Assembly: GCA_947095535.1 (NCBI GenBank)
Contig: OX352774.1
Span: 31,388,496 to 31,452,495, forward strand
DNA length: 64,000 nucleotides
Source of the DNA: Poecilobothrus nobilitatus
Taxonomy: Eukaryota > Arthropoda > Insecta > Diptera > Dolichopodidae
Reading direction: 5' to 3'
Position numbers and translations under genes: made by a program. Positions 35,647-47,445 of this stretch are shown here, in pieces (position 1 is the stretch's first letter; every line of letters starts with the position of its first letter). The notes below the pieces were generated by a model. It worked only from the letters and a program-made list of their open reading frames with translations, was not told the DNA's origin and did no database searches.

Positions 35647-37084
35647 GTCAATTTATTTTTCATCTCTTTCATATATTTTAATTTCATGCTTCTTAAGAAT
35701 CACGTCTTAGATTGTCATAATTGTATTGAAAAGTCAATTAATTAGAAAAGTAGCTATGTTATGCTCATAATGGCGTATATATGGCATTTCTGAATTACTT
35801 CCGAGGTTAACTAAATAACTGAATTTCTAAAAAAGAAAAATTGTTTTAAATCAATTTCTTAAAATGCTTTTATATATTATTGTTTTGTATATAGGATTCA
35901 GCTAAAGTAGAAGTTCTTAATGGAAATTTTAAAAGTTTTTGTGAATACATTAAATGTTTTTGTTTGTTCTTAGAAGAAATGAATGTCTTTTAAAATTTTT
36001 TTTTTTTTTTTTTTTTTAAATGTATGTATGGTAAAACTAAAAATACAATTAATGAATATTAATTATTTCTTATATAATAATGCGAAATACAAATTAATAT
36101 TAATTATTTCTTCTTTAGATCACTAATTGCTATGCAAATATTACTTTATTTTTAAAAAATGTTAAGGCGTTGTCTTTCTTATGATTTCAATTAAAAATTT
36201 AAAAAAACAAAAAAATTGTTATATGTATGATTCATTTTAATTTGAATTTTAAATTTTTTTAATTGAAAATTTTAGAAAAAAACATTTTCCCCCTGTTTTC
36301 CCTCTTCCATTTAGGTAAACCTAAATTAGGACAAAGGAATCCGTTCGTAGTGTTTAATTTATTAGCGTGTAAAAATAAAAAAATATTGTTAAAATCACAA
36401 AATTTAGAAGAAACGATAGCATTCCCCTTTTTTATCAAACTTTAACAAAGAAATATACTATCAAAGAGGCTCACAAGTACATGGTGGATTATTCTCCAAT
36501 CCAATGATTTATAGCTTCAAAACGCACCAATTGTAGAAATTTCATAATCTTTATAAAGTATGATCAAAGTATGATCATATATTTCATGATCTTTCTATAT
36601 CTATATCAAAAAAGTTTTATATTGTCATGGTGGATTATTCTTCAATCTAGTGCGACCCATTCAGATCAAAATTATGAAACTCTTTTATAGCACATGAACA
36701 TATTGCTAACATATTATGAATATCCCAACCCAACTCATATTTTTCAAATTCCCATTTAATCCCATCCATAAAATCTTTCCAATTTCCCTTCCTTTCTTAC
36801 TTACCTGAGTCATAATGTAGCATAAAACAGTGAGAGTGTTCAGTCCATCCAATAATCCATTATTTTCCCGTTATTATTGAAAAAAAAAAAAAAATGTTCT
36901 TCATCCTATTATTTTTGGTTATGCGGATAGTTAGGTTTAGACAATAAAAATATCACTCATAGAAAAGGCTTAAAAATTAGGAATTGTTCAATGTATTTTG
37001 AAAATCAACACTTTCAGTAGAAAAAATGTAATTTATGTTATGTTTTATGTTTTAATTCCTTTATGTTATGCGTTAATAGGAATT
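35647..37084. other. A/T-rich interval with a small direct repeat, no gene seen
   Basis: A 22-bp sequence starting CATGGTGGATTATTCTCCAA occurs at 36480-36501 and again at 36626-36647 with one mismatch. The C-rich stretch 36725-36800 (CCCAACCCAACTCAT, AATCCCATCC) vaguely resembles LINE tails but could not be placed. The frame at 36263-36445 has no domain. Confidence 0.45.
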
Positions 37085-37320
37085 AGACTATACGAAATAA
37101 ATCTCAACGAAATAACTCCTAATGAAATAAATCCTACCATCAAATGAAATAACTTCCATCAACAAATTATGAAATATATCCCAAAGGCATATGAAATAAT
37201 TCCCAACTATATTTCATTATGAAATAACTTCCAATTATAAAAATGAAATAATCCCTAACAGTTGTGGAAATTATTTCATAATGAAATAAACCCCAACATA
37301 TATGAAAATAAACATTAATC
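37085..37320 (+). repeat. GAAATAA-rich repeat, left flank of nested element
   Basis: A run of diverged short units of the form CGAAATAACTCC, TGAAATAACTTCC, TGAAATAATTCCC and TGAAATAAACCCC. The same motif appears in inverse orientation at 39211-39330, beyond the HINE-like element, suggesting that one repeat element was split by the insertion. Confidence 0.65.
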
Positions 37321-37546
37321 ATTGTTATTTTAAATGTTTTGCCAGATGTAATTTTATTTGTCAGGATAGATATTTTATGAAAAGGTAAAAATTGTTTCCA
37401 CAACTGCTTGATTGCAGAGTGAGCTTTTTAAAGGATTTGTCATTCTTTACATTCAGTTTGCAGACGCAATAAACATTTATTGCAAATTTTGACGGATCGG
37501 TAAGGTAAAAATAATAAAGATAGCTTTTCCAACTGTTGGCATTTAT

Positions 37547-39208
37547 TATACCCGTACGATAAGGATCGGGTATATTAAAATTGCTCCTCCGTTTGTAACA
37601 CCTCGAAATAAGTTAGCTAGATATACCTTCAAAGGTATGGATCGGATCAGAAAAAAATTCTAAGACGATTGAGCTTTGTCCGTCCGTCCGTCAGTCCGTC
37701 CGTCCGTCTGTCCGTCAGCAAGATAACTCAAAAACTAAGAAAGCTAGAGTGTTGAAATTAACACAATCCCCACATTTTTTTTGAAATAGAGACATGAAAT
37801 TTTAACTGCTGATAGATAACATAAAAATATTAATTTTATAATTTACAACTTTTTTTTGTAGCCCCATCCGTTACGGATCTACAGCTCTTTAAACTTTTAA
37901 AAAGCCCTATTTTTAAATGCATATGTCTCATGTTCTACTTAAGATTTTTTCAATCAGAAAACGTCATTCGACAGGTATTTTTTTAAATTTATAAATTAGT
38001 ATCAAAATTGTACAATTTTTTTAAATTTAGTATTTAAATTTACCGTTATATGAAAACCAAATTTTGCATGATTTTTCTACCCTCATAACTCCGGAATGCT
38101 TTCAAATAGGGACGTGCAATTTTGAGAGCAGAAAGAACTCTTAGAATTAGTATAAGTTTGGTCAGAAATTTTTTTTGGACCACCCCCAGTTTATGAGGTA
38201 TTAGGGCTCAAAAATTGAAAATTTGCTATTTTTAAACACCTTTAACTTAGGCACCTGTACACATTTTTCTTCGGCAATACAAAAATATTAAAGGTCCAGT
38301 AATATATTTGTACGTGTGTTAATGGTTTCTTTTAATTGTATAGGGTTCCTAAGTTACAGCCCCCCAAAATTTCAAAAAACCCCTATTTTCAGATGTATAT
38401 ATCTCAGGTTCTGTGTAGTAGTTTTACAATCTAAAAACACTAGAATACCGGAATTTTTGTTATCTCCATAAGGCAATATCAAAATTATGCAATAGTTTGT
38501 AATTTACTATTTAAATTTACCGTTATGTTAAAACCAAATTTTGCATGATATTTCTTTTTTCATAACTCCGGCACATTTTGAGATAGGAACCTGAAATTTT
38601 AAGACAAGAAAGAACTTTTAGAATTAGTATAAGTTTCCTCAGAAAATTTTTTGGTAGCGCCCCCTCTCTAAGAGTTATTACTCCTCAAAAATAGAAAATT
38701 TGCTATTTTCAGGCACCTGTAAAAATTTTTCCTCGGCAAGACATGAAAATTAAAGGTTCTATAATATATTTTTACGTATGTTAACAGATTTTTTTAATTA
38801 TATAGGGTTTCGGACTTACAGCCACTCAAAATTCCAGAAAAGTCAATTCTTCACATTTTTTATACCGTACGATAAATAATTTATACATATGTATAGTATA
38901 AATTATTAAACTTAGGCATTATACATTTGCCGCTTAGTATTAAATGGTACTATAGCATATTTGGAAAAGTTAGATAGATAATCGTTATTCGGAAGGTTAG
39001 AATCTGCTTTTGAAGAATGTATAAACATATAGTTTGAATATATGTACAACCCACAGTTCTAGAAATTATAAAATTCACCCAAATTATTTTAAAATACTAA
39101 AATATTAAAAAAAAAAAATTATATTGTGAGCAGAGTGACAGGCTGTGAACATACTAACGGTTCGTACGGGTATCTAAGAGTTGACAAAGGCAACTGTATT
39201 CTTCCTCG
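37547..39208 (+). mobile_element. HINE/DINE-1-like element, 1.66 kb, with a mixed interior
   Basis: The 5' end TATACCCGTACGA (37547-37559) is inverted near the 3' end as TCGTACGGGTATC (39162-39174), 12 of 13 matching. A hairpin AGAGTTG-ACAAAGG-CAACTGT (39177-39197, 6 of 7 pairs) and TTCCTCG ending at 39208 follow. The first 200 bp parallel the 2.8-kb element (GTAACACCTCGAAATAAGTT, GGTATGGATCGG, interrupted GTCC microsatellite, AGATAACTCAAAAACTAAG). From about 37850 to 38866 the sequence instead matches the second-type elements at 17.4 and 22.3 kb, including the two sub-repeats marked by TACCGTTAT at 38041 and 38518 (477 bp apart). At 38868 a TATACCGTACGATAA resembles another 5' end. Non-coding. 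It may be a recombinant or one element inserted in another. Confidence 0.8.
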
Positions 39209-39330
39209 TTTTATTATGAAATAACTTCCAACTTAATATGAAAAATTAAAATAGTAGGAGCTTTTTCATAAATTTTAGTGGGAGTTATTTCGCTTATAGC
39301 TATTTCGTACAACCAGAGAATCAACTTTTC
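39209..39330 (-). repeat. GAAATAA-rich repeat, right flank of nested element
   Basis: Directly after the element: ATTATGAAATAACTTCCAAC, and then in inverse orientation GTGGGAGTTATTTCGCTTAT and AGCTATTTCGTAC. The reverse complement reads GTACGAAATAGCT...GCGAAATAACTCCCAC, mirroring TATACGAAATAAAT...ACGAAATAACTCC at about 37091-37120. This is consistent with a broken inverted-repeat element. Confidence 0.6.
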
Positions 39331-40040
39331 ATTATATGTTCATGTGTTATTTTTACAAATAAACTTAACAAAACTATAACTCTTCTAAATGTTTATAAAT
39401 AAATCGATTCTGTATTTTTTTAATATGTTTTATATCACGTATATTGCAAATATGTTGTTTCTATAAAAAAAAACTTAAATTTTTTTTCCTTTTTTAAATT
39501 CGAAATTAATAAAATTGCATAATATAATAAAAATGTAATAATATTAGTTAATCCCATATGGTTTGTACTTAATTATTGTCTATTCCTTTAATGCATATTA
39601 CAATGCAATGCCAAATATGAAAAAATAAAAACTATTAAGGAAAAAAAAAACTTTCTTAAAAAATAAAAAATAATTATTATTTTAGAATAAAAATTTTTAT
39701 TATTCCAAAATTATGGGAGGTACTTTTATTATTTTTTAAAGTTCAAATTTAATTAAAACATTAAAAAAAAAGGTATTTTAAGATTGTGTAAAGCTACAAA
39801 AGGATCAAAGTAATTACAATTTAAATTAAATTTTTAAATTAACTTATTACCCTTAAACCTTTAGTTTAACACATTATGCTACACCTTTTAACGCCTATAA
39901 TTTTAATTCTCTATGAACTCTAAGGTTTCACTTTACTACACTATCTATCATATTAAATGTCTGATAATCAAAAGATACAATATTAAGAAAAAAAATTAAG
40001 GTTCTAGTACATATTTTGGATGAACTATAAACATTCTTTA
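39331..40040. other. A/T-rich interval, no gene seen
   Basis: Low-complexity A/T DNA; no reading frame, RNA gene or repeat boundary recognised. Confidence 0.5.
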
Positions 40041-40200
40041 AAATATTTATTTATTTATTTTTAATTTCCCCGTCACAAACAGTGTCATGACGAAATAAAT
40101 CAATCTTTGTTTTTCAGGTGTAGTTCCGGTACGGATCTGGTTTAAATCAGCGACTTTCTACCTGGAAGACCAGCGTCTTAAGTACTACGGCATAGGTCAG
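40041..40200 (-). mobile_element. Possible second tRNA-derived SINE family
   Basis: The minus strand reads CCGTAGTACTTAAGACGCTG, GTCTTCCAGGTAGAAAGTCG, CTGATTTAAACCAGATCCG, which has the spacing of a tRNA: A-box-like TAGTACTTAAGACG, a CTTCCAG anticodon-loop-like region and a B-box-like GATTTAAACC, weaker than the GGTTCRANTCC consensus. It runs into CACTGTTTGTGACGGGGAAA and an (AAAT)n-like tail. A CGGGGAAAT tail with following A-rich sequence also occurs on the minus strand near 53.96-53.98 kb. The B box is degenerate, so a functional tRNA gene is unlikely. Confidence 0.42.
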
Positions 40201-40595
40201 ATTTGTTGAAAATACATAGTTTCTGTTTTTTAGACTTTTATAGTTTTATACTTGTATTACTAATTGATTCTGCATTCTTCTACTCTTTTAATAATAAAAA
40301 TTTTTATTCTGTATTTGATACCTTCTTTTGTATTAGTTTCATCTTTTAACCATCATTTTAATTAAAACTAACAGGTTTCAAGGTGATGGTTAACATTTGA
40401 TACCATTTTAGTTGGATATTTTAACTATGGCTTGTATTATGGCTATGGCGAAACTTTCTTGATAATTAAAAATTTTAAGGCTTCTTCAGTTTACAAACTA
40501 AATTGTTAACGCAAAAACTAAGGTAATAAGTATTTAGATTTAAATTTTATTTTGAATTGGATTTCACTTCATTTTGTTTCATTCAAATTATACCA

Positions 40596-40789
40596 GGTGC
40601 CTTGGGGGCCTAGTGGGTAAGAGCGTATGAAATACGTTGTCTAAATACTGAGGAAGTGTGGGTTCGAATCTCACATATGTCGTAATAATAATTCCCCCCT
40701 ACGACAATTACAGCCATGCCTGAAAACGAAAGGCTATGTTATTTCCTTGTCACATTTATGCCGAAGAGGAATACACTAAAAAACAAAAA
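40596..40789 (+). mobile_element. tRNA-derived SINE, copy 3
   Basis: Head GGTGCCTTGGGGGCCTAGTG with A-box-like GGGCCTAGTGG (40606-40616), GTAAGAGCG and an intact B box GGTTCGAATCT (40661-40671). Then TATGTCGTAATAATAATTCC and CTACGACAATTACAGCCATG as in copy 1, with an A-rich tail. The 3' palindrome is eroded here (TGTCACATTTATGCCGAAGA). A LINE tail lies in the opposite orientation about 60 bp downstream. No clear target-site duplication was seen. Confidence 0.88.
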
Positions 40790-40848
40790 AAAATTTGTTC
40801 TGTACCCCATTTTTATCGTTAAACAAAAAACTGTTAATAACGGTCGTA

Positions 40849-40977
40849 TTTTTTTGTGCGAGAGTAGGTAGGAATCATTGAAAGATACTATAGAGTACTG
40901 TACTATAGATACTCGAAAGTAAAACAACCACGAGTTCTCTATGATTGCGTGAGACTTTAACCAACTAAACACCACCT
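40849..40977 (-). mobile_element. LINE 3'-end fragment, copy d
   Basis: On the minus strand: GGTGGTGTTTAGTTGGTTAA, AGTCTCACGCAATCATAGAG, AACTCGTGGTTG, then TATAGTATCTTTCAATGATT, CCTACCTACTCTCGCAC and an A tail (plus-strand poly-T at 40849-40855). A local duplication around TATAGTACAGTACTCTATAG is private to this copy. No coding sequence. Confidence 0.78.
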
Positions 40978-42977
40978 ATCTTTCATGAACAAACAATTCG
41001 TTATTATGTACTTTAGTACTAATATACTATACTTAGTCAATGTAAGTACATATTAGGGGAAAAAAAATTGGTTTCAAATTATGGGGAATATTGTGAACAA
41101 AGTTGTTAATGTTCATTTGGAAATTTTGAATATTATATATGTAATCCTCACCAATTCTAGCGAAACATGAGGTGGAAGAAGGTTACACAATAGATGGTCG
41201 TATACCACTAATAATTTCCGTAAACCAAATTATATCATCTGAAAATTTTAACTACATAGGCAACCGAAGCTTCTCCTTGATTTGTCATTAAAACTTATAA
41301 ACAGAATGACATTAAAGTCTAGTTTTTAAAAAGTTTTTCTTTTATGTAACTGTTTAACTTGAATAACAAAACTCTATAAATCTCTTTATTGAATCTCAAC
41401 AGTTTAAAAACAAAATTTTAAGAATCCCCCATACAACATATTATTTTTGTATTAATTAGACCAATTTTTATTATATGTAGTTCCTCAATTTAAAACATTC
41501 AATATGGTTTTGGTTTAAAATTACAATAATATATTGATTTATTAATCAAAATCAATTTAAGTTATTAATGAAATCAATGATTAATTGATATCGAATAATT
41601 ATAAAATTAAATATAAAATATAATAAAAAGATGATTTTCTTTATTTTTAGCAACAATATAATATTGCCCCGAGTACATATTTCTTAGCATATTTCTATAC
41701 TTACATATATATTTTATATAAAATAAAACGAAATGGTATGAACGAATCAAAAAAAATTTCCAAAATTATTTACAAAAATTAATTTATTTAAATAAAAGAA
41801 AAAATAAAATCTGAAAATTTTCTTATAATTCAAATTGATCTAAAAAAAAAAATAGAAAAAGGAAACCATCAGTTGGATCAAATCATTAAAAATAATTTGT
41901 AATAATAAATCGATTTTTTTCTAATAAATAAATAATAGAATATTGTTTTTATAAATTTTTCAAAGTGATTATAATGTAATCGAATTTTTAAGATGAAAAA
42001 ACACAATAATACACACTACATATTATAATAAAAAGAGATCAAAATCTGATTAAACAATTACCCAGAACTGACTAATCTAATTTTCTCGAAGTAAAAGTGT
42101 TTTTAGAGTTTTAGATTTTTTTTTTTGTAAGGGTGGAGAGAAATATGAGAGGAAAAAAAATTATTTTTGTACATTAATTTTTGCGTACTCATTATTTTAT
42201 TTTTTCTTAGAATTCAATTGAATGAATATTAGTCTTACTTCAATTTCTTATTCCTAAATCAAAATGATTTTTTTTTTTTTGTTTTCTTTTTTTATACGAT
42301 AAAAATTTGCTACACAAATCAATCATCTTCATTTTCTAAAGAATTCTATTTTTAGGCGTATGTTTTGTTGTTTTATATCGGATTTTTTTATTGAAATTGT
42401 GGAAATTCATCACTCAAAAAAAAAAAAAAAAATCATTAGGTACCACACATTTATTCTACTCATTATACAGATGTTTAATAATTTTTTTCATTATAATTTT
42501 CATTTTATTGATCTACTGAACTGATATTTTTATTCTTCGGATACTTGACCTTCTTATCAAGGTTTGTGATTTAATTATACCTTTACTAACATTTCTACTA
42601 AAACTATATTTTTAAAACTCTTCATCCAACAACAAATGAATTTTCTAATTTTTACACAATATAGATTAGTCCTATTAGTCCTATTTCAAATTGGCCGCCT
42701 TACGGAGTTGAAGTCTCATTCATCTATTTTTTATTGCAAAAAAAAAAATCTGTAGATTAAAAATTTAGAATAAAAAGTAATATTAAAACATAGGTAAGAA
42801 GATTAGGACTTCAGTCATATAGCTATTCTTCACCTTGTGTATGGAAGCCCGGTTTTTGAAAAAAATTTCTGTCGAAATTTTTCTTAAATGAATTACTTCA
42901 ATGAGTGTGCGTGGTTTATTCTATTTTCCGCAAACTGTGCAATAGTATTAAAAGTCCCTTAATCTATTGTTTAATCA
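40978..42977. other. A/T-rich interval, no gene seen
   Basis: Mostly A/T-rich. The patch 41155-41290 is somewhat more complex (for example ACATGAGGTGGAAGAAGGTT) but is not recognised. Poly-T/A runs at 42118-42127, 42270-42280 and 42417-42432. Confidence 0.5.
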
Positions 42978-43090
42978 AAAAGGGTAGTGGTGTTTAGTAG
43001 ATTAACGTCCCAAAAATTGAACGAAGGAATCGTCCTCGTAACGGTCTTCTTCAACGTCGCGAATATTCCCACCCCCATCTACCTACTTTA
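42978..43090 (+). mobile_element. LINE 3'-end fragment, copy e
   Basis: AAAAAGGGTAGTGGTGTTTA, GTAGATTAACGTCCC, AATCGTCCTCGT and ATTCCCACCCCCATCTACCT follow the order of the family tail. The CTCTATAGTGTC segment is replaced by unrelated sequence (ACGGTCTTCTTCAACGTCGC). Diverged, no coding sequence, and the A tail is lost. Confidence 0.55.
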
Positions 43091-46000
43091 ATTATTCCCA
43101 TCCTTGTAAGCTTAATCGATTTATAACGCTTTGTAATAAGCGCCCAATAGTTTAATTAGAAGAAAAACTAACCTCTATGTATTACAACAGGATTAAATTG
43201 ACCTAAATGTGCATTTGCAGCTCCTTTTATAATTAAAATAGATTGGAATACAATTTATAAAAGAAAAAACCAACCTAATAATATCTTCTCTGAAATTTTA
43301 TGTTATTATATACTTTCATTTAGGTAAGTAATCAATTTTTCATTAACCATTCTCAAAATTTCAATACCTATTTTAGCTCAAAGAATTCTAATAATAAATT
43401 GAGTTATAAACTATATAAAATTATTACATATTTGTCTTCCTGTTTTACTTGCTTTACTTCTATATAATATCCCATAAAATTTATTCCAATTAATATAATA
43501 AATATTTTTTTTCTCATGAATTTTTTGGCAATTGGACAGAATATTTTATAAAATTTATATGCATACATATATGGATACATATATACATAATAATTGGATT
43601 CATATGATATTAAAATTCCATAAATTTTTTCATGTATAAACCAATAATTATTTATTAAGTTGCCCGCCCATTCATCAGATCAATGCACATCCATTGAAGC
43701 AATTCATTAATTTTCAAGGAGGCTCTTAAAATGATTTTAATTTTTCATTTTTAGTTTTTAATTAACTCGAATCTGTTAATTTGAACTCTAGACAAAATTA
43801 AGTTTTTATTAAATCATAATAAGTATACTAATGTTCATTACTTAAACATTCAAAAATGGAAAATAATTTGGTTTTTTTGTAGGGGGGGAGGTAGATCAAA
43901 ATATTGAAGATGTCGTTATATATTTACTATAAAAACAATAATGAATCAAAATAACCAACAGAAATTCAAAATTGACGCAATGTATCAGAAGTCAGTAGTT
44001 ATATAAAGCAACAGTTATGCAATTTATAAACTATTTAAAATTTATAAAAGTCATATGATATCACCAACACCCACCTAAATAATAACTAGTTATTATTGCA
44101 TCTAATGAAAACTCAAAACAAAATTAAAAAATATAAAAAGTAGGTACTTCAAACCTTCATAGATACTTCATTTTGATTCAAGTCTATCAAATCCATACGA
44201 TTCGCTTAACCAATGAACAATATATAACTATCTTTAAATGCCATTTTGTGATGTTAAGGCAAACTTGGGTTATTTTAAATGAATATATACGTACATAATA
44301 TGATTGAGTAGAAAATCAAACTGGAAGCAAAACAAAAAAAATAATGAAATTTCATTACCAGATATTCTATATGAGTTTCAAATTTTTTGTTTTTTCTTTT
44401 TACTGACAAAAAAGATCCTATTATACCTATCCAATGAAGGAGGAAGAAAAAACGCATAACACTGTCCAAAACAGCTGGATTAAACAGAAAAAAAAAAAAA
44501 ATATATTAAAACAATATTCATAAGTGTGTCGTCCATGAAATACACTTAGGCAGTCTATAAATTATTCAAAAAATAATTCTACTGTTCTGTTATCATATTT
44601 CTTCTGTTTTTTCTCATCTATAGCTTCAAGCATTTTATTTTTTTTTTCACTCAATATTTTTTTTTTTTTTTCGTTTTTTTAGAACTTCCATTCTGTTTCT
44701 GTGTATCTTCAGAAAAACTTCTACTCGTATGTACAAAAAAAAAATAAAACTATTAGAGATAATAAAGTATTAATTAAAAGCCTGTTGTTAGTCTCATATA
44801 TATATATGTATAAGGTATTTGTGCTACAAGGACTTGGGAGACATCGTTTTTCATATTTCTTTTTTTCTTTTTGGTTATTTGGTCATGAATTATGAAATAA
44901 TAAAAAAATTCATTCATATAAGATAGAATCAAAAATTGGAAAGAAATGTACCTACTCGAATACCAAACCAATCTACCATTAATTTTTTATATAAAAATAA
45001 CAGTATGATGCTATTTTATTTGAATCGTGAGTTTGTTTTTGTCTGTAAAAGAAATAAAAAATTACACAAAACACTATTTATAGCTATAGGGTAACACTAT
45101 TTAGCTATAGGATAATCTCACTCACATTTTTTTTTTTTATGTTCTAAATATAACAAGTCACAATCAATAGTTTGTGAATCTAAAAGAAACCTCTTTGTCA
45201 GTATATTAGTCAAATTATGCACCACGAATCCGAATAATTAATCTTCACTTGAAAGTTGGAGTTTTTTTGTTTAAGCTGTGTGAAGCGTGTATCTGTATTG
45301 TCTTGTAAAACTTTATTTCACTTAAGTATAGTTTAATTCACAAACGATAATATAAATCCATTAAAAAAATGCAATAAATAGTTATTGTAAAGCTCTATGG
45401 ACAATTACCTTGTAAAATGTAAAATATCTATATGACAATTTATATGTCTGTCAATAAAATGTCTATGTCATTAAAATTTCTATGGAACAGAACACGTGTT
45501 TTAATGTTCATAAAATGTCTATACAATTTACCTTTACCTTTTGTAAAAGAATTACATTACAATCAATTTAGCTATTGCTAGCTTTTGAGGACGGGAAATT
45601 TGCCTTAATTGGATATATGTAGGTTCGAAGAAAAATGGGTTACTTAAATTAATATAAATTTTTTTTTTTTCTTACTCCTCTAAATCTTGATGAGGCATAA
45701 GGAAGCCATTAAAATAATTTTACAGTGATAAAGAAAAATTTAACAGACACTGCTAAAATGCTAAATGCTAACTTAACTACTAACTATAATTTTGAAAAAT
45801 TTCACGATGAAAAATATTAATAATTATAGAATATATCTTTTAAAAAGTAACCTAATGGTGTATATAAGCTACAGAGCTATGAAAAAAAAAACAAAAAAAC
45901 AATTTAAAATTAATCTTATAACCAATCAATTGTATATGCGGTTTTATGAAATCTTTCCAATGCCCTTTAATATTGTTCTTCAATTTACATTCATTGATTT

Positions 46001-47236
46001 TTTAACTTATACAGCTGTGAACTGACCTATGAATTCAATAACGTAGAGATATACACTGTGATATCAAACTGAAATAACTTTATTAAGTGATTCAGAACGG
46101 ATATAATGTATACAAGAAAGAAAGGGAAAGAAATAGAAAAGAAAAGAGAAAAAAAAGTAATAATAAAAGATCAGCGAATTGTGTAATTATATATGTATGT
46201 ATGTATAGTTAAAGGCGTATGCCGTATATCATAATATTGAACATATTTATAGTCATAGAAAGTTCCTGTTTTACATTCATATACATATACATATAAATAT
46301 TATATATATATGTATGTATATTTAAAGGGCTTATGATTTAATAGGCTTAAGTAATTGATCGAAATCATTTCAATTATATATTTATGTTTTTTTTTTTTTT
46401 CCTTCTAGACTTTTGCTAACATTTTTAAAAATAAAAAAAAAAAACTGAAAGGGAGAAAAATGTATTGAAACTAATTATAAAAAGAATACATGAAGTCATG
46501 AAATCATAAAAGATTATTATTGTTTTTTTTGTTTTTGTTTTTGTATTGACTTAGATAATTATTTGTTTTATAAACTTAAGATATTAAATAAAATAAAAAA
46601 TAAAAAAAAAAAATAAAATTAGAGAAAGAAAAGTATATAGGAAAAACAGTATTAGAAGGCAGGAAAATTGTATATATTATGAGATAAAAATGAAGTATTG
46701 TTTTTTATTGGATCGTGATTTCAATTAATTGATTGTAACTATATAATATATTATAAATATATATATATATATCTCTTTATTTTAACTCAACTATTAAGAG
46801 TATTATGTTTAAGTTGTATTTTTGTTTTTTAATTTTTCTAATTGAGATATAATTGTTTTGTGTTGAAAAATCTAATTTATATACTTTAGCAGATTAATAA
46901 TTTATTATCTTGATTTAGAGATAAAAATTTATTTTAATATTTTAATTAAATGTATGTATATATATATATATATATATATTATTTTTGATAAAAGGATCTA
47001 TATCGAATGTATAGTATAAAGAATTAATTATTGTAAGATTTCATCCTTTTTATGTAACTTCATATTATCTACATACTTACATTTATATCTTATGTGTCGC
47101 TCTTTTATGATAAAATATTTAATGCCGTATATCACAGAAAATAAAACACTTTAAGTATTTTTTTTTTTTTTGAAGTAGTAGAATAATGTGGATATAATGA
47201 ATAAAAAGTATAAAATTTATTAATTTAAATTCCTGT
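43091..47236. other. A/T-rich interval with minor repeats, no gene seen
   Basis: A 23-bp near-tandem duplication of AACACTATTTATAGCTATAG lies at 45070-45113. ATAAAATGTCTATG recurs around 45454-45520. TA runs occur at 44802-44810 and about 46957-46979. Short frames (44275-44971, 45792-46025) are without domains. Confidence 0.5.
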
Positions 47237-47335
47237 CATACGCGAAAGAGAAAGGCGCATCCAAAATTTTCCTGTCACATTGTATTTTGCATGTGGCGAA
47301 GAAATAAAAAATTTCTGAAATAAAAAAAATAAATA
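47237..47335 (+). mobile_element. Probable 5'-truncated SINE fragment
   Basis: CCTGTCATACGCGAAAGAGA, AAGGCGCATCCAAAATTTTC, CTGTCACATTGTATTTTGCA, TGTGGCGAAGAAATAAAAAA follows the order of the SINE body and tail in copies 1-4 (GAAAGGCT...AATTTCCTGTCCACATTTATGTGGCAGAGAAAT). It lacks the tRNA-like head and carries a small insertion in the palindrome. Confidence 0.5.
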
Positions 47336-47445
47336 TTAATTTAAAAGTTTTATATTTAAACATTTTATTAAATCTAATCTTTCTTCTGGTCACGAATGAA
47401 ATATATTGACTATATGAGAAAAATTCTCAAAATAACTATAGTAAT

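Noticed and set aside
46957..46979. TA repeat as a promoter TATA element
   Set aside because: It is a simple microsatellite with no adjacent gene.
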